Source of the DNA: Vigna angularis
Lineage: Eukaryota; Streptophyta; Magnoliopsida; Fabales; Fabaceae
Length of the DNA: 64,000 bases
Direction of reading: 5' to 3'
Assembly (NCBI RefSeq): GCF_016808095.1
Contig: NC_068970.1
Coordinates: forward strand, 46,721,630 to 46,785,629
The position numbers and the translations under genes were made by a program. Position 1 is the first letter of the stretch, and the number at the start of each line of letters is the position of its first letter. Below the pieces are notes generated by a model. It searched no databases. It was not told where the DNA came from and saw nothing but the letters and a program-made list of their open reading frames with translations. This document shows positions 10,553-19,760 of this stretch, piece after piece.

Positions 10553-10800
10553 GCCGCTCAGCGGAAATTTCCGCTGAGCGATATCACTGCAACATGGGTT
10601 TTTGGGTTGCCCTTAGCAGGATCGGAGTCCATTAGGGTATTTTTATACCCTGGGGTGCAGTTTTGGTTTTATTTTCAGATTTCTTTTCTCCCACACACTC
10701 TTAAACACTTTTCCAAGAGTTTTCTACACCTTTCCCTTGATCCCCATTTACAAAACCTCTATTCCACTCACTTTCTCACTAGGGTTCCATCCAAGTTTGG
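10553..10800 (+). promoter_or_regulatory. Promoter-like region before the third ORF
   Basis: Two palindromes (CCGCTCAGCGG and CCGCTGAGCGA), then GTCCATTAGG and the perfect inverted repeat GGGTATTTTTATACCC (TATA-like), then a C/T-rich leader with several CACTC stretches. The order matches the LTR promoter. A role in transcribing the downstream ORF is inferred. Confidence 0.5.
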
Positions 10801-10927
10801 GGTTAGGTTGCACTGAGGTGTTTTGATTACCCTCAACGGTGATTAGGAATGATTGTAGGGTGTTGTTTGTGGTTTACTAATGCTTAATGATGTTTCTTGT
10901 GGTTTTATGAATGGTGTTTGATGTAGG

Positions 10928-11210
10928 GATGGCCTCCTAATCGGACAAGAGATTAAAGACTACAGTATTCAAAAGGAAGGAGAAGGAACCAAATCAACCC
11001 TATTCCAGCAAGTTCCTTTCCCGCAAGCATGAGCAACACTTCCTCATTGCCCAAGATAGCATGGCAAGAGGAGCAGGCACATGCTAGTAGAGTTGGAGCA
11101 GCTGAAGCTTCAGTTATGGAGGAAGATGAAGATGATGATAATGATGACGCATTTGAGGATGCTGAAGATAATGAAGAGGAGGAAGATACAGATGACAACA
11201 TAGGCTGATG
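10928..11210 (+). pseudogene. Third ORF, internally deleted
   Basis: The N-terminal part (KRKEKEPNQP, FLSRKHEQHF) and the acidic C-terminal tail (EEDEDDDN-type) of the protein encoded at 15941-17173 are joined, with nearly the whole central domain missing. An early stop (TAA) lies near codon 4. Non-functional. Confidence 0.85.
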
Positions 11211-11735
11211 AGGAGTTGAGATAGCATTTACTGATGGATGTTATCAGCACTAGAGTAGGATCTTTTCTATCCAGTGTTTTAAATTTGTGAACTTATTTAC
11301 TTTTGTTTTTAGAATAGGATTGATGTACTCAATTTGAAACTTTCTCTGTTATGATGGTTTTCTTGTGACTATTGTGTGATAAGTAATGCTTGATGATGCT
11401 TTGATATTGATTGATGTTGAGATTGTGCATAGTATATGCTTATACAGGTGGTTCACAAGCTTTGTGAACAAATGCAAGATGTTGTGATTGTGATTATGAT
11501 TCTAAGCAGGATGTTATATGTGGAATGTGAATGAGCTTATATGTGAGGTTTTGAGCTCCAGAGTTGTTGTGATTGAATGTTATTACTTTGAAAGCATGAA
11601 TGACTTTGCCTAGGTTTGCTATGATTGAATCATTTGCTTGTTTGCATCATATGATCAAGGCCATTTATTAGAAACCCTTTTTGTTAGCCAAATGCATGAA
11701 TTTAGCCCAATTAAAGAGAACACAATGTGTTCTAT
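11211..11735 (+). other. 3' untranslated region of the middle element, left part
   Basis: Homologous to the start of 17174-18442. It breaks at 11735 after TCTAT, the target duplication of the inserted element, and resumes at 19761. Confidence 0.8.
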
Positions 11736-13053
11736 TGATAACAGTTGAAAAACTGTTATTTTCATGCTTAAAATTGATATTAAAAGCAACCTTTAGACTT
11801 AGAAACTAGCTTGAAATCAATGCTTTTATCTATATTTTCAGAAATAAGAGAGCTGGACAGGTTTATGCTTGATTTGAGTGTTTTTGTGCAGGTTTTGAGG
11901 TGAATTTAGTGAAAAGAGTGAAGAAGGAGAGAAGTGACATTAGAAAAGACAAGAAAGAGTGCAAAAAGAGAAGACGAAGGCACCGCTCAGCGGTATTTAC
12001 CGCTGAGCGGCACTCAAGAAGTCACGTTGGAACCGCTGAGGGGCAAAATGGCCGCTGAGGGGAAGAAAGAAGACGCGCAACCACCGCTGAGCGGTATTTA
12101 CCGTTGAGCGGCACTTTTTGGACTTGGGCTTTTGTAATCTTTTGTAACTCTAAATTAGTATATAAGGGCTTGCACGTCCTAGGGTTTAGTATCTTTGGCA
12201 GAACGAAGGCAAACACTCTCTCTTCCACCCCTTTGAAGGAGGATCTTGGATGCTCAGGCTACCTCTTCACCTTTTCAGGGTTTATTCTTTCATACTTTCA
12301 TTGTAATTCATCTAGGTTCACCATGAATATGGTGAACTAAACCTTGTATGTTTGTTGGGGAATCAATGTAATCTCTTGAAGCTCTCATATATGGAATTTA
12401 TGCTTGCATCTTAATCTAAGACTTATGCTTTCTTTCATCATTAGTTAGGGTTTTTCCTCTTTGCTTAATGCTTGCATTGTTTAACTCATTCTATTGCATG
12501 ATTATTGGTTTTGTCGATACGGACACGTACGGGGAAGTCTAGATCCGGGGAATTTCTCCCAATATTATACTGACAATATTATATTGGTTGTCGTTAAGCT
12601 CCTGCACTCATGAACTAATCATTAGGAATGCTAGGAATTGTATGAACTATTTGATTAGGGAGAAGCCATCTAGAATGGTACATTAGAGAGTGGCATTAAC
12701 AATGATGATTTGAATGTTGAATTCCTAAAATGTATGAGAGTGGATGAGATGAAATTGACCCCCAACAACATATTCATTCATATATTCCATTGAAAGTGTT
12801 TATCTTTTGTCTTTGCCATTGATCAAAATTCATGCATACATGTTTAGTTTTCGTCTTGCATAATATAATCCAATTATTTCGTTTGTAAGTCTTAGCTAAT
12901 CAACAAACCACACAACTAAACTAGGCCGTGAGTCCTTTGGGAAGAACGATACTTGGTCTTACCAAGTTTATTACTTGAACGATTCGGTCATACTTGCCGA
13001 TTGTGAAACAAGTTTGTGACATCATATTTTGGTGCTTACAAATTTGTCCATCA
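11736..13053 (+). repeat. 5' LTR of the youngest element
   Basis: Begins with the hairpin TAACAGTT-GAAA-AACTGTTA and ends TTTGTCCATCA. Palindrome array 11982-12112. TATA box TATATAAG at 12159-12166, preceded by CTTGGGCTT and followed by CCTAGGGTTTAG and ATCTTTGGCAGAACGAAG, the probable transcript start region. U5 contains a decayed primer-site copy. Confidence 0.9.
12159..12166 (+). promoter_or_regulatory. LTR TATA box
   Basis: TATATAAG about 50 bp downstream of the last GC palindrome and about 35 bp upstream of the conserved ATCTTTGGCAGAACG leader. The same box occurs at the equivalent place in the other LTRs, for example 43602-43609. Confidence 0.7.
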
Positions 13054-13059
13054 AGTTTT

Positions 13060-13077
13060 TGGCGCCGTTGCCGGGGA
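13060..13077 (+). other. Primer-binding site, tRNA-Asp
   Basis: TGGCGCCGTTGCCGGGGA, a perfect complement of the tRNA-Asp 3' end, six bases after the LTR. Confidence 0.92.
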
Positions 13078-13492
13078 TTCGTGGTTTAACTGGTTAATTT
13101 GTGTGATTATTGATTATCTTTGACTTTAAATTTCTGTTTTTATTTTTTCTGTTTTTATTTTATTTTATTCTGTTTTTATTTTTTTGTTTTTATTTTTCGG
13201 TTTTTATTTGATTAGGTTAGGTTAGATTTTATTAGATTTTATTTTATAGGTTAGATTTTATCTTTTAGATTAGGTTAGATTAGATTTTATTTTATTTTAT
13301 CTTATTTTATCTTTTAGGTTAGGTTAGATTTTATTTTATTTTATTTTATAGGTTAGATTTTATTTTATTTTTTTAGATTAGGTTTTATTTGATTCTATCT
13401 TCTAAATCTTTTTATCTTCTGAATATATATCTTCTCCTATATCTTTTTGTGCTAACAAATATTTTCTAGAGTTTTGTGCCTAATGTTTGCAG
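13078..13492 (+). other. Long T-rich leader with intron-like 3' end
   Basis: Low-complexity tract of TTTTATTTTATT and GGTTAGATTTTA units, expanded compared with other copies. It ends in TGTGCTAAC (13448-13456) and TTTGCAG (ending 13492). The CTAAC-to-AG distance is about 37 nt, the same as in three sister copies, which fits a branch point and 3' splice site. Confidence 0.55.
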
Positions 13493-14841
13493 GATGCAAT
13501 TCGGTCAAGAATTTAACTATATGGGCACTCAATTCTTCCAAGGTCAACAAAGGAAAGCAAGAGATCTCATCTTTCAGGCAAGGCATGGAGGAATCATTAG
13601 GTCATGCATGGGACAGATATAAAAGCCTATTAAGAAAGATTCCCACGCATGGATTTGACGAAGTGGAAGTAGTCCTAATCTTCCTTGAAGGTCTTGGTTC
13701 ACAAACCAAGATGATACTTGACGCCTCAGCAGGAGGAAATATCAAATGGAAAACTTCAGAGGAAGCCGCAGAAATAATTGAAAACATGGCTACTAATGAT
13801 AATGAGCTACACAGTGAGAGAGGAGCTCCTATGCAAAAAAAAGGAGTTCTGCAGATGCAATCCAATGATGCCTTGCTAGCTCAGAACAAGATACTAACTC
13901 AACAATTGGAGAATCTCACAAAGATACTTGCACAACTACCCAAAGAGTTGAAGACTGCTACACAGGTACAATCCCAGTTGTGCGAATTATGTGGAGGCGA
14001 CCATATCAATGGTCAATGTGCCTTTTCAGTAGAAGCAATGGAGGATGTAAAATACATGACCAATCAACACCGTCAAGGGAACTACAATCAAGAGTGGAAA
14101 CCACACCCAAGCATTGGTCAAGGGCAAACTGGGCAAGCTGGTCAATTTAATAAGCAGCAGCAGCAACCAACCTTATGGCAACAAATTTCTATACTTAATG
14201 AAAGATCAATAAGGTTGGAAGAAATTCTTCAGCAATTTATACAGAAAACTGAATCTTCTCAAAAGAGCACTGAAGCTGCTATTAAGAACTTGAAGATTCA
14301 AATGGGGCAGATTACCAAGCAGTTGGAAGAAAGGCCTGACACGGATTTTGGGGCTAATACTGAGGTTAACCCCAGGGGAGAGTGTCAAGAGCTAGTGAGT
14401 GTAAATGTTGAAAAAGTTGAGTTGGAAAAAGAAGAGAGAAAAGAGAGAGAAGAGAAAGAAGAAGAGAAAATTTGTGTGAAGATTGAGAAGGTGAGTAGAA
14501 AAAGAAAAGAAAAAAAGAAAGTGAGAGAAAAGAGAAAGAGGACGAGAGAAAAAAATAAAGAATCATATGAAAAATCTCGTCCCCATCCAAAGAAGTATCA
14601 TAGGAAGAAGGAATTTGAGTGCTTTATGGAAATCTTCAAGAAATTGGAGATTAAAGTTCCTATGATTGAGACACTGCAACAAGTTCCTGGTTTGATCAAA
14701 TTTCTGAAGAAGTTCAGTAGAAAGAAGAAAAAGAAGAAGGAACTTGAGCTTTACTGGGTCAAGCTAATGACGTTAAAAGAGCGCTTGCTGGGAGGCAACC
14801 CAGTGATTTACAAACTTTTGACTTTTGATTTGGTTTTGTAA
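13483..14841 (+). CDS. Gag-like ORF with zinc knuckle, no pol
   Basis: About 450 residues. The N-terminal half of the capsid-type domain is missing; homology starts at VNKGKQEISSFRQGMEE. A long helical region follows, then a zinc knuckle CELCGGDHINGQC (CX2CX3HX4C) and the Gln-rich RQGNYNQEWKPHPS segment. The ORF ends with a coiled coil, a strongly basic/acidic stretch and FMEIFKKLEIKVPM. Its last codons lie in the structured motif. The start is uncertain: the frame is open from before the acceptor-like TTTGCAG, while the first ATG after the acceptor is in another frame and soon stops. Protease, RT and integrase are absent. RNA binding through the knuckle is expected from the family. Confidence 0.7.
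   Translation: MFAGCNSVKNLTIWALNSSKVNKGKQEISSFRQGMEESLGHAWDRYKSLLRKIPTHGFDEVEVVLIFLEGLGSQTKMILDASAGGNIKWKTSEEAAEIIENMATNDNELHSERGAPMQKKGVLQMQSNDALLAQNKILTQQLENLTKILAQLPKELKTATQVQSQLCELCGGDHINGQCAFSVEAMEDVKYMTNQHRQGNYNQEWKPHPSIGQGQTGQAGQFNKQQQQPTLWQQISILNERSIRLEEILQQFIQKTESSQKSTEAAIKNLKIQMGQITKQLEERPDTDFGANTEVNPRGECQELVSVNVEKVELEKEERKEREEKEEEKICVKIEKVSRKRKEKKKVREKRKRTREKNKESYEKSRPHPKKYHRKKEFECFMEIFKKLEIKVPMIETLQQVPGLIKFLKKFSRKKKKKKELELYWVKLMTLKERLLGGNPVIYKLLTFDLVL
14755..14812 (+). other. Structured motif, upstream copy
   Basis: GGGTCAAGCTAATGACG, AGCGCTTGCTGGGAGGCAAC, CCAGTGATTTA. The stem CTGGG/CCCAG is perfect around AGGCAA. It overlaps the end of the gag-like ORF. Confidence 0.78.
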
Positions 14842-14884
14842 TTTTTAATTTGTGGATATTATTTTGTGAATATTTTGTTGGATC

Positions 14885-15030
14885 CAGCATCTACTGAAGG
14901 ATGCTAGGTGGTTAAGTATCTACTGAAGGATACTAAGTTTGTAACACCTACTGATGGGTGTTGGTGAGAAGATTTCGCACCTACTGATGGGTGCTGGTAA
15001 GTTTGAAACACCTACTGATGGGTGTTGGTG
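14885..15030 (+). repeat. Tandem hairpin array, 5 perfect units
   Basis: Five units in order, stem left / loop / stem right: AGCATC/TACTGAAG/GATGCT, AGTATC/TACTGAAG/GATACT, AACACC/TACTGATG/GGTGTT, GCACC/TACTGATG/GGTGC, AACACC/TACTGATG/GGTGTT. Every stem is perfectly complementary although the stem sequences differ. Start-to-start spacing is 29, 28, 34 and 30 nt, so the reading frame is not kept. Confidence 0.9.
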
Positions 15031-15036
15031 GATTTT

Positions 15037-15092
15037 GGGTCAGGCTCGTGACGTTAAACAAGCGCTACCTGGGAGGCAACCCAGTTGATTGA
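15037..15092 (+). other. Structured motif, downstream copy
   Basis: GGGTCAGGCTCGTGACG, AGCGCTACCTGGGAGGCAAC, CCAGTTGATT. It closes the hairpin array and precedes the promoter-like region. Confidence 0.78.
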
Positions 15093-15225
15093 TTGTTTTT
15101 GTTTGTTGATTTTTAGTTAGGATTTGCATAAGCATTTTTAACATTGAATGCAGGGAACCTATGAGGGGCATGTAGGGAAGGCACGCAGGTCATGAAAAGA
15201 AGGAGAGGAGCACTTCACGAAAGTG

Positions 15226-15529
15226 CCGTTGAGCGGCAATTACCGCTGAGCGGTACTATCGCAGATGGGCTTAATTTCCCCTCAGCGGGACCCGAGCCCA
15301 TTAGGGTATTTTTATACCCCAAGCTGCGTTTTAAGGTTTATGTTCTGGCTTCTCTCTGCACAAACACTTCCACACACATTCTCTTAGGTTTTCCACATCT
15401 TTTCACTCTTCCCTCTTTAGAAAATCTCTCTTTCACTCACTTTTTCACTAGTGTGCCATCAAAGTTTGGGGTTGGAAGAGAGCATTCTAGTTTGGAAGCA
15501 TTCTCATATCATCTAGCATCTCCACCCAA
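15226..15529 (+). promoter_or_regulatory. Promoter-like region and leader of the third ORF
   Basis: Palindromes CCGTTGAGCGG and CCGCTGAGCGG and a CCCCTCAGCGG half-type copy, then GAGCCCATTAG (TGGGCT on minus, a site II-like element), then the inverted repeat GGGTATTTTTATACCC. A C/T-rich stretch follows (15350-15455, many CTCTTT and CACTC) like plant 5' leaders. Conserved at 10553, 41691 and, in part, before 34873. Confidence 0.55.
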
Positions 15530-15938
15530 GTAAGTAAAATGCATTTTGTTCATTCTAGGGTTCTTGAATTTGAATGTAATTGTCAAAACATGAATATTTA
15601 GGGATTTTGATTTCTATGCATGATTTGATGATATACTTGATATTTGAACCGATTAAACTGCTTGATCATGAACTGGAAAACTGAAAATTGCATTTGGGTG
15701 GAGTTAGGACAGTTTAAAAATGAGATTTGCAAAAATCTGCAGGTCACCGCTGAGCGGCATTTACCGCTGAGCGGCACTCTGCCAGATTTGGTCTTTTCTG
15801 GTTTTGCGTGTGGTACTGGTGGCGCTGAGGGGAAATTCTGGCCCTCAGCGGTGGTTTAGCTTCGAAAGGAGTTGTGTTCTGAGTTTTACTAATGATTAAC
15901 ATCATGTTCTGTGGTTTTGGTTTGTGTTTTGAATGCAG
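15530..15938 (+). other. Predicted leader intron of the third ORF
   Basis: A perfect donor (CAA followed by GTAAGT) near 15530 and an acceptor TTTTGAATGCAG just before the ATG define an intron of about 410 nt. The same donor and acceptor occur at 34894 and 35313 in another copy. The intron holds a second set of palindromes (about 15746-15858). Predicted from sequence only. Confidence 0.6.
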
Positions 15939-15940
15939 GA

Positions 15941-17173
15941 ATGGCATCCTCTTCTGGAAAGAGATTGAAAACCATGGCAACCAAGAGAAAGGAAAAGGAA
16001 CCAGAGCAGCCCCATAATGGCAGGTTCCTCTCTAGGAAACATGAGAAGCACTTTAGGGTGGTTCAGGACAGGAGACTTCTGATGGAGAGAAAGGTTGGAA
16101 TGATACCTAACTTTGCTCCTCAATTTGGAGAGCAAGTGTTAGGGAATGATTGGGGAAAGCTAGCCACTTATCCAGCACCTGCCAACATAGCTGTGGTCAA
16201 GGAATTCTACACCAATGCAAAGAAGATTGGTGGTCATCCAGCTGAGAATTATTTGGGCTATGTCAGAGGCCATGCTATCAGGTTTGATCCTGATTCTATC
16301 AACAATTTCCTGGATACTGTCTGGGCTGGTGAGCAATGTCAGTTTGCTCTTAGTATGGAGGAAGGTGCTGACTTTGAGGATGTTGAGAGAGTACTGTGTA
16401 TACCTGGAGGACACTTCCAGAGGAATAGATCTGGCGCAGTGGTTAACATTAGGAGGACAGATTTGACTCCTCTTGCAAAGTATTGGATGGCATTTTCTCA
16501 TGCCAATATTCAGCCATGTTCACATGTGTCAGATATTACTCTCAGCAGGGCATTATTCATCTACTGTGCTATCAGAAACTTGAATGTTAATATTGGGAAG
16601 GTGATAGCTGATGAGATTAGTGTGTGTGCTAACACCTCCAACAACAAAGCACCACTAGGACATCCGTCTTTGATTACTCACCTTTGCAAGCAAGCTGGGG
16701 TGGACACTTCTGTTCCACCATTTGAGAGGCCAAGAAAAGCTATTGATGAGGCTTATTATAGACAGTACTGTGGAGGTGAGGATGCAGCTCAGCCAGTTCC
16801 ACCATGCCAGGTTCGTAGAGAGAGAGGGCCAGCACAGAGCCGGACATCTGCTGATGCACATGAAGCCGAACCATTCCAGATGAGAGACATGTATATGTCT
16901 CTTATAGGTGCTCAGTTGCAGTCCATTCACAGAGGGCAGGTGGCCACTGCTGAGATGATAGTGGGGATGTATGATAATCCTCCAGCCCACAGGTGGACTA
17001 TGGATGAATTCCATAATGTTGTAGCATGGCCAGAAGAACCATTACATGGAGGAGCTGGAGCAGCTGAAGCTTCAGCTAGAGATATGGAAGAAGATGAAGC
17101 TGAGGAGGAGGATGCATTTGATGAAGATGATGATGAAGAGGAAGAGGAAGATACAGAGGACAGCTCCGACTGA
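15941..17173 (+). CDS. Third ORF: plant transposon-protein domain, Athila 3' ORF
   Basis: About 410 residues, intact. The start MASSSGK is chosen because it follows the predicted splice acceptor by two bases; an upstream in-frame extension would be intronic. The N-terminus is strongly basic (KRLKTMATKRKEKE, nuclear-signal-like). The centre (residues about 30-270) matches what I recognise as the putative plant transposon protein family found in Athila elements (VVKEFYTNAKKIG, YVRGHAIRFDPDSINNFL, CIPGGHFQRN, LAKYWMAFSHANIQP). The last 30 residues are almost all Asp/Glu. There is no signal peptide and no hydrophobic membrane segment. It sits where retroviruses have env, but nothing in the sequence makes it an envelope protein. 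Function unknown. Confidence 0.8.
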   Translation: MASSSGKRLKTMATKRKEKEPEQPHNGRFLSRKHEKHFRVVQDRRLLMERKVGMIPNFAPQFGEQVLGNDWGKLATYPAPANIAVVKEFYTNAKKIGGHPAENYLGYVRGHAIRFDPDSINNFLDTVWAGEQCQFALSMEEGADFEDVERVLCIPGGHFQRNRSGAVVNIRRTDLTPLAKYWMAFSHANIQPCSHVSDITLSRALFIYCAIRNLNVNIGKVIADEISVCANTSNNKAPLGHPSLITHLCKQAGVDTSVPPFERPRKAIDEAYYRQYCGGEDAAQPVPPCQVRRERGPAQSRTSADAHEAEPFQMRDMYMSLIGAQLQSIHRGQVATAEMIVGMYDNPPAHRWTMDEFHNVVAWPEEPLHGGAGAAEASARDMEEDEAEEEDAFDEDDDEEEEEDTEDSSD

Positions 17174-18442
17174 TGAGGAGCTGAGATAGCATTTACTGAT
17201 GAATGCTATCATATGATTATGCTTTTGTGGTTTAAGTTTTCTGAACTTATTTGTTTTTGTTTTTAGATTAGGGTTTGATGTACTCTATTGAACACCTGGT
17301 TTGTGTGATGGTTTGCTATTAACTGTGATTGTGTGATAAGTAATGCTTGATGATGCTTGATTGAGGTTGAGATGATGTGCACACAAAATGCTTATACAGG
17401 TGATTCACAAGCTTTGTGAACAAATGCATGAAATTATGATTGTGGTTGTGAGATTAAGCAGGATGTGTATGTCAAATGTGAATGAGCTTATATGTGAGGT
17501 TTTGAGCTCCAGAGTTTTTGGTATGATTGAATGTTATTACTTTGAAAGCATGAATGATTTTGCCCAGGTTTTCTATGATTGAATCAATTGCTTGTTTTGC
17601 ATCATATGATCAAGGCCGTGTTGTTGAAACCCTTTTTATTGGCCAAATTCATAAAGATAGCCCACTAAAAGAGAACATGTTGTGTTCTATCCTTTGAACC
17701 TTTAGCCTTGAACATACACTGAAAACCCTTGATTGAAAAATCTTTACCTTGAGTTAAGTAGAAGATCTTGTGTGGTACTGATAAATGTTCAAGTTTGGGG
17801 TTGTTGGGAAAATATGAAAAGCATTGAGCTAAGAGCTAAAAAGTAAGAATATGCAAAGAAAAAGAAAAGAAAAGAAAAAGAAGTAAAGCTCAATGCAAAA
17901 GCAAAGGCAAAAGAAAGTTGGGAATGAATAAGAAAAATTGTGTTGTGATGATTCTCTTAACTCAAGGATTTTGTGATCCAGAAAAAACCAATTTTCTTGT
18001 TAGCCCAGCCACATTATAAGCTAGTGAAAAGTCCTTTTGATGATGCATGCTTGTGATTGTTTTGATTGTGGTAAAATGAAAGGCAAAGTTGATTCATGTG
18101 ACATTGTGATAGTGGAGTGAATGAGTGAAATACTTTACCTCTTATACACTTGTGTGATGAGTGAAACACTTTATCTAGTGAGGAAATATTCCATAAGCAC
18201 ATGAACATCCATGCTTAGTTGATTGATCATTCATGAAAAATAGCATTTGTTGGAAATTAAATGACTTTGTGAACACTAAAGCATGTGCACATCTTGATTG
18301 AACTCTTGGTCATAAGTTTGAGTGAAGTTGTTACTTATCTTGAGAAAAGGATTTTGAATGAGTGAACCATCATATGAATTGGTTGGAGATGGAGTTACAT
18401 TTTGTTTGCTTGAGGACAAGCAAAGTTCTAAGTTTGGGGTTG
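17174..18442 (+). other. 3' untranslated region with purine tracts
   Basis: Non-coding. It contains AAGTTTGGGGTTG twice, at about 17787 and immediately before the LTR (18430-18442, the likely polypurine tract), and a 35-nt A/G-rich tract at about 17855-17890. The region is conserved in all copies at about 1.2 kb, far longer than needed for priming alone. Confidence 0.7.
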
Positions 18443-19760
18443 TGATAACAGTTGAAAAACTGTTATTTTCATGCTTAAAATTGATATTAAAAGCAACCTT
18501 TAGACTTAGAAACTAGCTTGAAATCAATGCTTTTATCTATATTTTCAGAAATAAGAGAGCTGGACAGGTTTATGCTTGATTTGAGTGTTTTTGTGCAGGT
18601 TTTGAGGTGAATTTAGTGAAAAGAGTGAAGAAGGAGAGAAGTGACATTAGAAAAGACAAGAAAGAGTGCAAAAAGAGAAGACGAAGGCACCGCTCAGCGG
18701 TATTTACCGCTGAGCGGCACTCAAGAAGTCACGTTGGAACCGCTGAGGGGCAAAATGGCCGCTGAGGGGAAGAAAGAAGACGCGCAACCACCGCTGAGCG
18801 GTATTTACCGTTGAGCGGCACTTTTTGGACTTGGGCTTTTGTAATCTTTTGTAACTCTAAATTAGTATATAAGGGCTTGCACGTCCTAGGGTTTAGTATC
18901 TTTGGCAGAACGAAGGCAAACACTCTCTCTTCCACCCCTTTGAAGGAGGATCTTGGATGCTCAGGCTACCTCTTCACCTTTTCAGGGTTTATTCTTTCAT
19001 ACTTTCATTGTAATTCATCTAGGTTCACCATGAATATGGTGAACTAAACCTTGTATGTTTGTTGGGGAATCAATGTAATCTCTTGAAGCTCTCATATATG
19101 GAATTTATGCTTGCATCTTAATCTAAGACTTATGCTTTCTTTCATCATTAGTTAGGGTTTTTCCTCTTTGCTTAATGCTTGCATTGTTTAACTCATTCTA
19201 TTGCATGATTATTGGTTTTGTCGATACGGACACGTACGGGGAAGTCTAGATCCGGGGAATTTCTCCCAATATTATACTGACAATATTATATTGGTTGTCG
19301 TTAAGCTCCTGCACTCATGAACTAATCATTAGGAATGCTAGGAATTGTATGAACTATTTGATTAGGGAGAAGCCATCTAGAATGGTACATTAGAGAGTGG
19401 CATTAACAATGATGATTTGAATGTTGAATTCCTAAAATGTATGAGAGTGGATGAGATGAAATTGACCCCCAACAACATATTCATTCATATATTCCATTGA
19501 AAGTGTTTATCTTTTGTCTTTGCCATTGATCAAAATTCATGCATACATGTTTAGTTTTCGTCTTGCATAATATAATCCAATTATTTCGTTTGTAAGTCTT
19601 AGCTAATCAACAAACCACACAACTAAACTAGGCCGTGAGTCCTTTGGGAAGAACGATACTTGGTCTTACCAAGTTTATTACTTGAACGATTCGGTCATAC
19701 TTGCCGATTGTGAAACAAGTTTGTGACATCATATTTTGGTGCTTACAAATTTGTCCATCA
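18443..19760 (+). repeat. 3' LTR of the youngest element
   Basis: 1318 bp, the same length as and visually identical to 11736-13053. It is followed by the target duplication TCTAT. Confidence 0.92.

Larger units (their letters stand above)
11736..19760 (+). mobile_element. Youngest insertion: complete non-autonomous Athila-type element
   Basis: 8025 bp with both LTRs (11736-13053 and 18443-19760, each 1318 bp and without visible difference where compared) and a perfect 5-bp target duplication TCTAT (11731-11735, 19761-19765). Internal order: primer-binding site 13060-13077, leader, gag-like ORF without pol, structured motif, five hairpins, structured motif, promoter-like region, leader intron, intact third ORF, 3' region, polypurine tract. 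It lies inside the 3' region of the middle element. Lacking protease, RT and integrase, it must have been moved by enzymes from another copy. Confidence 0.92.

Noticed and set aside
10607..10816. Small protein gene before the third ORF (and 15192-15533)
   Set aside because: The frame covers the promoter-like region and C/T-rich leader; it is not conserved as protein between copies.
14885..15030. Hammerhead ribozyme, suggested by CTGATG in each hairpin loop
   Set aside because: The hammerhead core needs CUGANGA plus a separate GAAA and a three-way junction. Here CTGATG is followed by G, the stems form simple hairpins, and no GAAA partner is present.
14885..15030. Tandem repeats as a protein repeat (T-D-G-type)
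   Set aside because: Unit spacing is not a multiple of three and stops occur in all frames across the copies.
15941..17173. Retroviral envelope gene
   Set aside because: Position fits, but no signal peptide, membrane segment or cleavage site is visible.
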